Shown here one piece after another: positions 11,120-21,849 of a DNA stretch of 64,000 nt (its first letter is position 1; each line of letters begins with the position of its first letter). This DNA is from Takifugu bimaculatus (Eukaryota > Chordata > Actinopteri > Tetraodontiformes > Tetraodontidae). A model generated the notes under the pieces. It was not told the origin of the DNA. It saw only the letters and a list, made by a program, of their open reading frames with translations, and ran no database searches. The stretch is from NCBI GenBank assembly GCA_004026145.2, contig CP034992.1:17125258-17189257 (forward strand). Reading direction: 5' to 3'. Made by a program: the position numbers and the translations under genes.

Positions 11120-13096
11120 ACTGTTTTTGTCTGATTCAAGCTATTGGTTATTGGCCACATTTAGCAATGAGATGAATATATCACTTATTTGAGATATGTT
11201 AACTATCTTTGTTAAAACCTCTGAATGATATAAAATGTGGAGATAACCACTGAGAGTTGTTAACGTGGAATTTCAGTATCTTTGTCTAGTGATCAAGTTT
11301 ATGAGCTCCTAACTTGAACCACATCTCAAAATGTCTAGATTAAATTCATTTTCCATCCTTCTGTAATATTCTAGTCTACATCAGTGGCATTAAAATCAAA
11401 AGTATTTTACTTGATTCTGAAACAATATTTGAGTAATCAGAGCAGCTCATCTGTTTACATGGGAATTTTGCCACACTATTTTTACAAATGTGCAAAAGGA
11501 TTTAAAAACATGAGGGGATTTGTTTAGCCTTTGTTTAGTAGTTTATTTTTTTTCCTTTTAAAAAAGTGGGAGATTATTAAATTGGTAAATAGCAAAGATA
11601 TTACAGCAGAAGTAAAAGTGACTACTATTACTGGTGTATCTACCCCCTCACTAATGATCTGTGAATTTTTTTTAATTTAAAATTTGTATTTATACAAATA
11701 TACTGTGACATTTCCGTTAATGATGTATGAGAAAATGCGCAGATTTGGCACACTTGAAATCTTACTGCGTATTTGCAGATTGTATCACCCCTTTACAATT
11801 AGGTTTGCGACCCTAATGGCTCGACAGCTATCTGGTAGTTATTTCTGTAATTTCAGGCCCATCCCTCAACTACTCTTCTTTATTGTCTCCTAGGCATTCT
11901 GTAAGTGGTGGTGACAATGGGGAATGGTTCAGTGGTGCTGAAACATCCAAATTTGTGAAAATGGATCTATACATGGATCTATACATTGGAATATGTAAAT
12001 TAAGCCGCTATAACATCATGTGTCTGTGTAAGAATGAATTTAAAGCAGCTTTCTTCCTTTGTTCAAACCAGTTCTACAACAAAATGGATAGAGCAACAGA
12101 CCTCCACCTGTAAAAATGCCTAAATTACTCTTTTAGTGAAGACTTTCTCTTTTTTTGAAAAGTTTCTTAGACTCAAATTCACTAAAAGGGGTGTTGTTTG
12201 GGCATCCTGCCAGGATGCCTCTGTCACCGGGAGAATCTTTGGTATCAAACCATAGGAAGAAGTTAGGAAAAAGACATATGGCACAAAAACAGAGCTGAAA
12301 CTACTTAAATTTCAGTATTTTGAGCACTTGATCTGACTTGCATTCCCATTAGTTTGTGAGTAGGATGAATGGAAACTACATGGGTACAATAAATCAATAA
12401 ATTCAGATAATTCTTTAATAACATAAGGATTCTTTCTCATACAAAATGACAGGCTTGGTATCTTCCATGGTAACACTGTGGCTACATTTAAGGAAGTTAA
12501 CCCTTTATTAACCCCTTGACCTCTGGACAGAGAACTGTCACTCTAATGTTAGTCCGATAGCCTATAAAAAGTTACTCCCTGTTATTCTTCTATAAAACAA
12601 GAACAACCCCAGGCTTTCATTCCAGCACTGTAGCCAGTACTGACTAAGAGTCATCATGCTTTGGCGACACATGTCCCTTCTACTCTTAGTGAGGACATCA
12701 CGAGCATCTCCAATAATAAAATGATGTCTGTTGAATAACTGCAATTCAGAATTTCCTATGTATTTGATACCAAACTTGAGAATAAATACGTCGAGTATTT
12801 CTCTGGGTGGCATTTCTTCATTTCTTCAGCCAGCAGATCCAAGATGGACATGGCTCCAATTCTGACAGGCATGAGGACAAATGATCAAATGTCTTCCATA
12901 CTGCCTTCAGCTCTACAGGGATGTCAAATACTGTATTTCTTCTGACCTACATGATCTTTAGGTGCTTAACGCCATCATATCTAGAGGAGCTGGTAGCACT
13001 GTATCATCCTCATTAAGGGTTTCATTATGCTGCTGTAGGCTAGGGGTGCTGAGGTCCAGAAGCTGAATTTCTCTCATTTGTTATATGCTTTTGCTC

Positions 13097-13132
<36 letters not shown>

Positions 13133-13925
13133 CCCCCCCCTCTCTCTCAACCATTACTGTTTCCACACCTGCACAATGACTTGCATCCCCACCAACCCCA
13201 CGGGTTTTAGAAGTATATCTTCAGCTAAGGTGTGGTCAGACTGACCTAGGCCATGGTTTAGCCCTGTAACCAGTTTATTAGCTAGTGTTTTAGCATCTCT
13301 GGTAGCTCACTTTCTATGCTGGTGATGTACCGGATCTGTCTCGTCTGATGTTTAATACTAAATGTCCAAGAGCAGAGTCAACTTTCCCATCCTGTGGAAC
13401 ATACACTACTGTAACATACGGAGGGTTATTTATTCTTTATTTATTTATTCTCTGCTCACTGGCAATATTATCAGTATATTCTATTATATCTGTGACAGAC
13501 CCTGAAGGAGCTGTTCTGCTGCTGTGTTCTGCTCTGCTTTGCTTTGTCTGGTTTGAAGATTTCTGTTTTTCTGCATTGTGTACTTCTTTCTTCATTTAAC
13601 TGTGCCCTATTGAGGGTGACCAAGTCTCAGAAAGTCCCCCTTTGCCCGGGCATGTCCTCATTTCAGACCTAATACTGCGTCTTTCAAAATTTCAAAATCA
13701 TCAGGGATTTTATTCTATTTTCCCACCTGCTGAAGTGTGCTCTTTTTCACAAACTCAAATCTGTTCACCCTAACCTCATGCGACGTGCACACGCCAACTG
13801 TGTGATTGGCGTGAGCACGTTTGTAATTGGTGTCCCTTGACGACCCTAAATGTTAATGCTGGGTCACTTTTAATAATGTCAAAAAGGGCATTCCTGAGGG
13901 TGATATTCACATTAGTGATAAACAG
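11120..13925. other. intergenic, no gene seen
   Basis: AT-rich unique-looking DNA. No frame shows a domain I recognise. It contains one CT microsatellite (13094-13148). A minus-strand open frame at 12562-12813 is not identifiable. Confidence 0.5.
13094..13148. repeat. (TC)n / poly-C simple repeat
   Basis: CT repeats are interrupted by a CCC and a run of C. Confidence 0.9.
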
Positions 13926-13989
13926 ATGAAGAACGAACACCCGGGTCTTTGCAATCACTTGAGTGGATATAAAAGTGTGTGTGAAATGG

Positions 13990-14414
13990 TGCAGAAAACA
14001 CAATTAACAATAATGGCGGCGTTGGTGCTATTAGAAGACATTACTAAGAGCGTAGCCGTGCAGAGAAAGTGGAGGGCTGGATCATCAGCTGCTTTAGCCC
14101 TCCTGGAACTGTATGCGGAGCTGCAGCCACACTTGGAGCCTGAAATGGCAGGAGCCATGTCCTACCTGTGCTGGCCAAACTGGGCTTCCTAGACACAGCG
14201 AGAGCTGGCCGATAGATCGGGACTAGGACAGTCAAAACTGAGCCAAGCTGTGCCAAATGTCAGCCACATGTATCAAATTCTCATATACACTGCAGTTGCG
14301 CAGGCCGACATAAAAATGCAATTTGCAGCGAGAGCTGGCTTTCCAAATGTAATTGGAGTTATCAATGGCACACCTGTTGCTATAAAGGCACCATCACAAT
14401 TACATCATTACTGA
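13990..14414 (+). pseudogene. Harbinger (PIF/HARBI1-like) transposase fragment
   Basis: In the frame 14193-14414 the translation reads TQRELADRSG, then LSQAVPNV, then GFPNVIGVINGTPVAIKAP, and ends at TGA. This is the HTH region followed by the first catalytic segment of Harbinger nucleases, whose usual form is GAIDGTHI.IKAP. The first catalytic Asp is here Asn (AAT, 14364-14366). Just upstream, LAKLGFLDT in a different frame (about 14171-14196) is the preceding segment, so a frameshift lies near 14190. The second half of the nuclease is missing. An upstream open frame (13926-14192) may hold a decayed N-terminus. A dead transposon relic, not the domesticated HARBI1 gene. Confidence 0.7.
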
Positions 14415-15620
14415 TCAATGGTTTAAGTAAGTGACTTACTGTTTTTGCTGCCATAGTAGAGATGCCACAACAAGCCTCTTATTGTAACAAGCCTCTCTGT
14501 GCTTAAAGTACTTCTTCTTCAAGCATGTGTGTATAGTGTTGAAGTGCCTCAAGTTTTCCTCGGTGCACAATTATATTTACTTTCAATAGTGCATGATCCA
14601 CGTTAAATATTTGTTCACAGCTCGACGTCATTGAAGAGTTGAAGTGTAAAAGTTCCTCTTCTTGAGACTCACGGCTTGTTTCTGTTGTCTGATCATGCAG
14701 AGAGGGGAATCCCACCCTGTTTATGCTTATTTGCTTATGTAATTGAAGGGGTGGCGAGGGAGGAGACTGGTACTGAAATATGTGTGCTCAATCCCATGAT
14801 GTATAGAGAAAATGTGCCCAGATTCAGGTGTACAAAACAGTTTCATTACATTTAACAGCCCCTTCTGCCTCATTATCCACCCTGAAGTCAAAGTGCCTCC
14901 TTTTCTTTCCTGTAGCAGGCTATGGTCATCCCCAAGAATACAGCCTTTCAGCGTTTTCTTGTGGATGATTACCAAACTTAGGAACTCAAATGAAGCCTAT
15001 GAGAGGCAGAGAGGTGAAAAGGGGTGTCAAAGTAGACTCTAAAGGGTTTCTGACGGTTTTATAGATGGCTGTGACTATATCGCAGAAACTGCAAAAGCAC
15101 AAAAACAATCCTCAATAATGACCAAATTTGTCTCCAAGTGGTGCTTCAACTGTTTCCCAACGTGGCGTTGTCTGGTTAGTAACATCTGGTATTGTACCAA
15201 TTCACCCCTTACATTTAACCCTCCACATCTCTGATACAGTCTGACTTTGTCACCAAGATCTACTGCATAAAAAGGGAGAGGCATGCATTCCCTTCAGACT
15301 CAGCTGGGCAGCTCACATTCCTTGCTTTGTTCAGGTGGAGAGAGGGGCTGCACTCTTTCCCATCGCTTACATTGCTTTCACAGATGTGGAGCTCTTAGGT
15401 TCAGTAGTGGGTATTTGGATGAGGTTAGCATGGTCAGCCTGCCTGCTCATGTTCTGGAGGTGTTGCCATGGTAGCATCACAGGTTTTTGCTGTGGCGGCA
15501 CAGGGTGAGATTGAGGGTTTGGATCGGACCATAAAAATTTGAGGTCTATTCCTTATATTCATCATTATGAGACTGTAATAGATCATATTCTTAAATTTCT
15601 TGTGTGAAATAATTAGGGAG
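14415..15620. other. intergenic, no gene seen
   Basis: No domain or repeat family is recognised. Several short open frames on both strands look random. Confidence 0.4.
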
Positions 15621-15624
15621 AGCT

Positions 15625-15700
15625 GCAATCATGTTTGTGAAGAAGGAGGAGGGCACTCTCCATAACTGTGTTAATTACTGTCCAGGAAGGACTCAGGGGA
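15625..15700 (+). mobile_element. possible Ty3/Gypsy reverse-transcriptase relic
   Basis: The plus strand reads FVKKEEGTLHNCVNY, which resembles the FVKKKDGSLRPCIDY block at the start of Ty3/Gypsy reverse transcriptases. The similarity fades within about 25 codons on each side. A short decayed remnant at best. Confidence 0.38.
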
Positions 15701-16483
15701 AAAGACATACCTCCTCCCCAACAGAACCAGTTTCCCACAAGTGGGTCTTAAGACTCACTGGGCGCTATATGCCCAGCTACATACTGTATCTATGAAGTTA
15801 CCAATTAAGTGAGGAATAACTACAAATTTTAGGGAATACCTATTGGGCCATAAAAGTGAGCCTCCTGCCTCAGCTATGTTTGGGTCCACTGAGCAACAGT
15901 TGACAGCGTCTTCTGGTTTTATTCATCTCAGGGTGAATTTAAAAAAAATGCAAAAGCCCTGTAATGATAACAGCATGGAGTGCCAGTTTTAGGCGCCTCA
16001 GTCTCTAAACCCTCTACTCTGATATTGCACGGCACCAAGTCGTTCCTGTCTTCTAGTCAATACTGGCGCTCTAGCAGAGACAATTGCTTCCCAAAGAGAG
16101 TGTGCAAGCTGATACAGCTGGCTCTGGCCTATTTCCAGCAGTTAGGCCCCCTTCAGTACTTGCAGGGCCTATATGTCCTACAGATTTACACAGAACCGTG
16201 CACGTCCTGATCGTAATGAGCAATGGGAAAGGTTCAGTCAATCTCTTCATAATCTGCTGTAAACTCTGCTGCCTGCCTCAAGGAAGCAGGTACAGGAACT
16301 ATCAGAACTACAGTACTCAACACTGGTCCCACTAGGCCACAAGAGACGACCATTTATTGTTATTTTGTTGACAGGAAGGTGCAGTCCATGCCTGGATAAA
16401 ATCCATAAAATCCAGTAAATTGGCAGAGAGTTACCAGAGCGTAGATGTCCTCTTCTGTTCTATTGGGACCTCTTCTGTTCAGG

Positions 16484-16484
16484 G

Positions 16485-16540
<56 letters not shown>

Positions 16541-16636
16541 CTCACTCACTCACTCACTCACTCACTCACTCACTCACTCACTCACTCACTCACTCACTCA
16601 CTCACTCACTCACTCACTCACTCACTCACTCACTCA
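16484..16636. repeat. compound (ATCA)n-(CTCA)n tetranucleotide array
   Basis: About 14 ATCA units pass directly into about 24 CTCA units, 153 bases in all. It sits exactly at the 3' tail of an L2 LINE (copy B), so it likely grew from the element's own ATTG-type tail. The open frames across it are repeat artefacts. Confidence 0.93.
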
Positions 16637-16697
16637 ATCTTTTTTAGAGCGTTACAATGAAAATTGTTTTTAGGCGCTTTCCAGAATCCCAGCAGGG

Positions 16698-17329
16698 TGT
16701 TGGATTGCAATACCTCTCGTGTGTCACTGCCAATCCGCGTGTTCTTTAAATGAAGACTTCAAGTAAACAAATGTCAATTTCAAAATGTATTTAGCAAATA
16801 GAATCAATTCAAGATACAAATATACAGAGCTCTGGGCCAGTTCATAACCCTACAAACAACAAAGTCAATTGTCAGGGCATGAAGTCTGACAACCTAACTA
16901 TCCCTTGACCCAGTCTTTTATAGAAAGACATATGTAATTATTGATGCTAATTCAGTCCAATCCAGTCCTTCTTCTTGGGTGACTTCATCTTCTTCTTCCT
17001 GCCTCATTTGGTGTTGGTGCAGTCCTTCTCCATTGTCTTCTCAGATGGCCAGGTCAGAGGTCATATTCCTGTCCAGGAACTTATCAGTCACCAGTAAATT
17101 ATGCTGTCACGTTTTACGATGAGGGTCTACCATTTCCTGTCTGCCTGGCTCCAACTGTCTAAGCAGTATTCATGTCAAGGAAGGGTCAACTGACTGCTTA
17201 TGTGTATTCCTGCTAAAGATTATATAGTATTCCTAACTTCTAAACTAACTGTAACATAAAACAAAAACATATAGTATAACACATGCTAATAAGATAAAAG
17301 ATGCTAACAAGATAAAATAATTCTCTTCA
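16698..17329. mobile_element. probable solo LTR inserted in L2 copy B
   Basis: A 632-base insertion interrupts the L2 3' UTR. It begins TGTTGG and ends CTTCA, with AGGG on both sides (16694-16697 and 17330-17333) as a 4-base target duplication. The left junction carries three extra bases. No coding sequence lies inside; it is AT-rich with GATAAAA-type words near the right end. TG...CA ends plus a short duplication suggest a solo LTR, but the family is not recognised. Confidence 0.5.
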
Positions 17330-17411
17330 AGGGCCTGACCCCGACAAGCAACAGTGGCAAGGAAAAACTCCCCTTTAACAGGAAGAAACCTTGAGCAGGA
17401 TCAGGTCATGT

Positions 17412-17968
17412 AGGGGGATGAGAGGAGAGGAGAGGAAAGGAAAGGAAAGGAGGGGAGAGAAGAAGAGGGGAGAGGACAGGAGGGGGCAGATGAGAGAAGA
17501 GAGGAAAGGAAAGGCAGGGAGGGGGGAGAGGAGGTGGGAGGGGATGAGAGGAGGGGAGAGGTAGAGAAAGGAGAGGAGAAGAGAGGAAAGGAAAGAGGAA
17601 GGCGGGAAGGGTGAGAAGGAAAGAAGAAGAGTAAGAGATGGGGAGACCGGTAAGGAAGGTGAGGAGGGGGGAGGGGGAGGGGAGGGGATGAGAGAGAGGG
17701 GAGATGGGTTAGTCGAGAGAGGAGTGCGGATGGGGGGAGGGAGGTGGGTGGATGAGAGGAGGGGAGAGGTAGAGAAAGGAGAGGAAAGGCAGGGAGGGGT
17801 GAGAAGAAGAGAAGAGAGGGGAGAGGAGAGAAGGAGAGGAGGGGGGAGATGAGAGAAGAGAGGAAAGGAAAGGCAGGGAGGGGAGTGAAGAAGAGGGGAG
17901 AGGAGGGGGGAGAGGTAGAGAAAGAAAGGAGGGGGGAGGGCAGGGGAGGCGAGGAGAGGAGAGGAAAA
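17412..17968 (+). repeat. 557-base polypurine tract (GGA/GAAA-rich)
   Basis: The plus strand is almost entirely G and A (GAGAGG, GGGGAGAGG, GGAAAGG units) with rare T or C. It follows the purine-rich part of an L2 3' UTR and is probably an expansion of it. The minus-strand open frame across it encodes only Pro/Leu/Ser repeats and is not a gene. Confidence 0.93.
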
Positions 17969-19846
17969 TTCCAGTTTACATCGTCAATAGGAGACATTGG
18001 ACATTGGAGACATTTAAATTCAAATTTAAAATCAAATAATTTTTCCTGACTGAACACAGGAAGTGTTTTACTCCTCATGATGTCTCCAAGCATCTTAATT
18101 TCAGTTCAGTCAATTTATAAAAATTAAATTCCACCCTGAGCCAAGCTGCCATCAGTCCAGACATCATGGCCACAATGTCCTCTGACCGCTCACCTGGTTA
18201 TTCATGGTCTTCCAGATGGCTAACTTAGCTGTCCCTGAGATGAAATTACCCAGCTGGTGTACAGTCTTTCCCTAGCACAGTAGTGGGATCCAAAAATATA
18301 TTCAGATTCAAGGAGAAACCCTCACCTAACTATTGAAACCACTACTCTAGCCGTCTAAATAGCCCCTCCAGTCTGGAACACTGGACAAAGAGGTGGTAAA
18401 TGGTCTCTGGCTGGGAGCAGAAAAGGCAGCCATCCCCTGTGCTAGGGTCATGGTGTACCAGATATGTGTTTGTAGCTATGGCCCTGTGTACAATCTTCCA
18501 CTGGAGGTCTCCTGTCCGTTTGCCAACAGGTTTATACAGGGACTGCCAATAACCCCGCGGGAAAGATCACACCGAGAGAAAAAAACAGTCCACTTAGACA
18601 CCTTCGTCCCTGCCAGAGGGTGCATGTTTGTAACCTTAATGGCTAAGAGGTAGAGATCCTTCTTCCCAACAGTCTCAAATTCAACATACAGCAGGCCATC
18701 CTCCTCAGGCTGCCACTGTCCCACAGCCGGACAGACAGCCAAAGAGGGAAAAACATACTTGCATTCATTGTACCATAAATCAGATGCAGAGGGATCCAAG
18801 GCAAAGACTCTGAGGGAAGCACAAACCTCTTCCACCAGCTAGAGCAGCAACCTGCTGGACCTGATGTTAAGCTGGTCAGCAAGATGAGGAACAAAGGTCT
18901 TCAGCAAATGGCCCGGCTTTACAATTTCAGCCTCCCACAGTCTGGACCTCAGGCTGGCAGATGACAGGAGCTGAGAGGTGATGAAGCTGTTTCCAAAAAG
19001 TGGCTCTTTGAAGATCCACATCCCTGGTGTTGTCACAACCTTGTGCTTGGATGATAGAACCTGCCAAGCTTTCAACACTGACCGGTAAAAAAGTGTAAGA
19101 CCAATCAGGACAATTGACAGGGGCTGAAGCAGGAACAGGTGTTTGTCGTACCCCAGTCGCCCATCCTTTCTTAACAACAAACAGGGCATATCTGTCCAAG
19201 GCAGGCCTAAACTGTAAAACAGTCTTTGTGCCGCCTGCAGTCTGAAAGCTGTGACATGAGATGCGATGTCCACCAATCATTGTCCTCCCTCCTGTACTGG
19301 CAGGTACAGTACTGCTGACTTCAGCCATTGCTGGCCCAACCAGAAAAAGTCCACAATCATCCTCTGGACTCCTTCGATCAGACCAACCTGTGATGGTAAG
19401 ACTGTCAGTCTGTGCCAAAGGGTTGAGGCGACCAAATTATTGACAGTCAGGGCCCTGCCCCTGCAGAAAAGCTGAGGTAGCAGCCATTTCCACTTAGACA
19501 GTCTAGCACACACCTGCTCCCTAGCACTCTCTCAGTTCTTCTTCGCAAAGTTTTCTGTCCCATGGAACACACCTAAGACTTTCAAGCCCTGTCTACCCCA
19601 GCTGAGGTTTTCTGGTAGCCTTGGTCTGTCCCTACCTGTCCACGGCCCATGCTGCAGAATTCCACTCTTCCCCCAGTTTACCTTAGCAGAGGAGGCTTTC
19701 TGGTAGAGGTCTAAACTGTCAGTCAGGTTGTCCACATCGCTCTGATCTCTCACAAAAACATTGATATGATCGGCATAAGCCGACACAACCGGCTGGGGAT
19801 GCCGAGGAAGACCAGGTGAAAAAATCCCCGACAGACTAGCTCTTAA

Positions 19847-20206
19847 CCCTTGTGTAATGTTCATATTGTTGTTAGCCAGCGTTTGTGGGTCTGATGGACC
19901 CGTTGCATTTTGTGGCTTTTAATGCCTCACAATCAAACACTTTTATGTTACAATACTGAACAGATGTTTACCTTATCCCAATTACAAGCAGTATAAACAA
20001 TATATATGGTTAATATTTGCCCTTTACCTTTGTTAGGTCACATTTATAACTTATTATTTAAAACATAATAAAGAAAATCAGTTAAAATCAAGATATGAGT
20101 AGAAACAAATTTACAAGTGAAGCAAGGTTTTAATTAATTAATTTGATCATTTTTCTTATAATAAAAAGTGAAAACAGGTCCCACAGACCCGAACACCACA
20201 CAAGGG
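19847..20206. mobile_element. piggyBac-like MITE (TTAA target duplication)
   Basis: A 360-base element with terminal inverted repeats starts CCCTTGTGTAATGTTC and ends GAACACCACACAAGGG (13 of 16 bases complementary). It is flanked on both sides by TTAA (19843-19846 and 20207-20210). A second inverted pair sits inside the ends (GGGTCTGATGGACC and GGTCCCACAGACCC). It has no coding sequence and an AT-rich middle. TTAA duplication with CCC...GGG ends is the hallmark of piggyBac-type elements. It is inserted in the Tx1 LINE. Confidence 0.82.
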
Positions 20207-21596
20207 TTAAATAACTTAAAAAGTGGCTCGATTGCCAATGAATATAACTGTCCAGAAATTGGACATCCCTGTCTTATTACCTGTTGGGTTGGACATTCAC
20301 TGGACCTTCACCAAACAACAAGTGTCCCTTTACAACAAACCCAAAAGTGACAAAGAAAAACATCCCCAAAACCAAAAGCTCTTAAGGTGGAAAATAGAAA
20401 ACTGTGATTGACCCCTGTCGAAGGCCTTCTCCTGGTCTAAAGAAATCACCCCGACATCAATGTTTTACAGGTTACAAATGTCAAACAAGTCTCTGATTAA
20501 AAATAGGTTGTCCAGAATGGACCCGTCCAGCACACAATATGACTGATAAATGTGACCGTAAAGAAATGTTCAGTAATCTATTGCTAAAACCCTGTGACAG
20601 GTAGAACCTGTCCAGCCTGGCTGCACTAATGACACCATCCACCACCTTCGCCCAGGTGTATTGCATTGATGATGGGATGTTTTACCGTCCAAATATCTAC
20701 CACCCCCAGCTCTGCTTCCATCCTATACAACACAGCAGCAGACTGGAGATGAGGCTCCTGTCCTATCCTGTCCAGTGTGAAGTCTGTGGTGCAGTTCCAG
20801 TCCCCCCCATGTCTACACACTCATCCTGACAACACTGCTCCACAAACAAGGAGACCTTCTGGAACCGGTCCAGTCTGTCTGATAAGACAGAGCCCTGATA
20901 AGGAGCGTAGATGTTTATTAGACAGAAGGTGAAGCCCTGAACCTCAGCTCTTTATGGTGGAGGTGACTCTAAGATCCAGTCCTGGAGAGATCAGAGTGGC
21001 TACACCTGCAGACAGGTTGGTGCCTATACAGGCATCTCCACCACAGACCCCAGTCTACATCATTATCTCCATCGCTATGTGTCTCCTGGAAGGAAGATTA
21101 TGTCAAGTTTCTTTTGAGAGACCATGTCAGAAAATAGAACCCTCTTATGTGGATCCTTCTGACCATTGATGTATTAAGATGCTACCCTGAGTTTGTTCAT
21201 AGGAGGCAGAAAACAGGTGAAAAGAAACAGTAGAAGGAGCAGCAAAAGAAAGGAGCTGTACATCACGTTCATCTTTATCATTATCAACATCATCCTACTT
21301 GTGAGCTCTTATTTTTAACCCTTTTCCTTTTTTCATCTTTAGCATCTTTCTTATAGCCGCCATGTGTTTGTTTAAATGGAACCGTTTCCTCTCATCGAGG
21401 AGGTTGACTCCCACAACCATCAGTAAAGTTAGTGCACTTTTTCAAGAATTTCTCTGGATCTGAGAAATAATCAGTCACCTTCACTGACTGGCCAAAGGTT
21501 TCATCCAGGAATCTGCTAATGTCCTCCAGGGTGCACAGATCTCCACTACATGGCTGGGAGCCTGCCCCTCAGCTCCTGTATGTTCCTGCTCTCATG

Positions 21597-21696
21597 CTCC
21601 TGTGTGTTTCTCCTCTGTTGCTCCTTCCTGAAACTCCTCTCCTGCTCCTGTGTGTTTCTCCTCTGTTGCTCCTTCCTGAAACTCCTGTTCTGCTCC
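21597..21696. repeat. 48-base tandem duplication in the Tx1 ORF1-like region
   Basis: Two adjacent 48-base units (16 codons) of a CTCCTGTGTGTTTCTCCTCT-type sequence, with weaker related units downstream to about 21780. In the minus-strand frame they give repeated EEFQEGATEEKHTGA units. Confidence 0.75.
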
Positions 21697-21849
21697 TGTC
21701 TGAACCTCCTCTGTTACTCCTGCCTGATCTTTCACTCCTGTTACTCTTGTCTGAACCCCCTCTGCTGCTCCTTCTGTTCCTGCCCTAAACATGGCTGAAC
21801 AATCGCCATCTGCTTCTTGTTCCTCTGGCTGTTTTTGCATCTACCTGCT

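Larger units (their letters stand above)
16484..17411 (-). mobile_element. L2/Maui-like LINE 3' UTR, copy B, interrupted
   Basis: The 3' terminal segment (AGAGCGTTACAATGAAAATTG, GGCGCTTTCCAGAATCCC) is followed after an insertion by GGGCCTGACCCCGACAAGC...CTTTAACAGGAAGAAACC. In other copies these are adjacent. The break is filled by the LTR-like insertion at 16698-17329. Beyond 17411 the UTR dissolves into a long purine tract. No coding part is left. Confidence 0.75.
18100..21840 (-). mobile_element. Tx1-like LINE, degraded, with a nested MITE
   Basis: Minus-strand fragments appear in the order of a Tx1/L1-group ORF2. The endonuclease is at about 20600-20990 (INIYAPYQGS, GDWNCTTD, LDRFYLS). 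The RT start LDQEKAFDR is at about 20425-20455. The catalytic box SAYADHINVF is near 19765-19780, where the second Asp of YADD is His. The thumb and C-terminal region span 18480-19500. A terminal CLFCSQPETIYHLFVQC Cys/His motif is at about 18375-18430. At 21180-21840 a Glu/Gln/Gly/Ala-rich repetitive frame may be the end of ORF1. Many stops and frame changes are present, and a 360-base MITE splits it at 19847-20206. Dead. Confidence 0.75.

Noticed and set aside
16420..16660. CRISPR-like or coding tetranucleotide repeats
   Set aside because: The units are 4 bases without spacers; it is a microsatellite on a LINE tail.
17401..18093. 230-codon minus-strand open frame rich in Pro, Leu and Ser
   Set aside because: It is the translation of the polypurine/polypyrimidine tract and has no non-repetitive domain.
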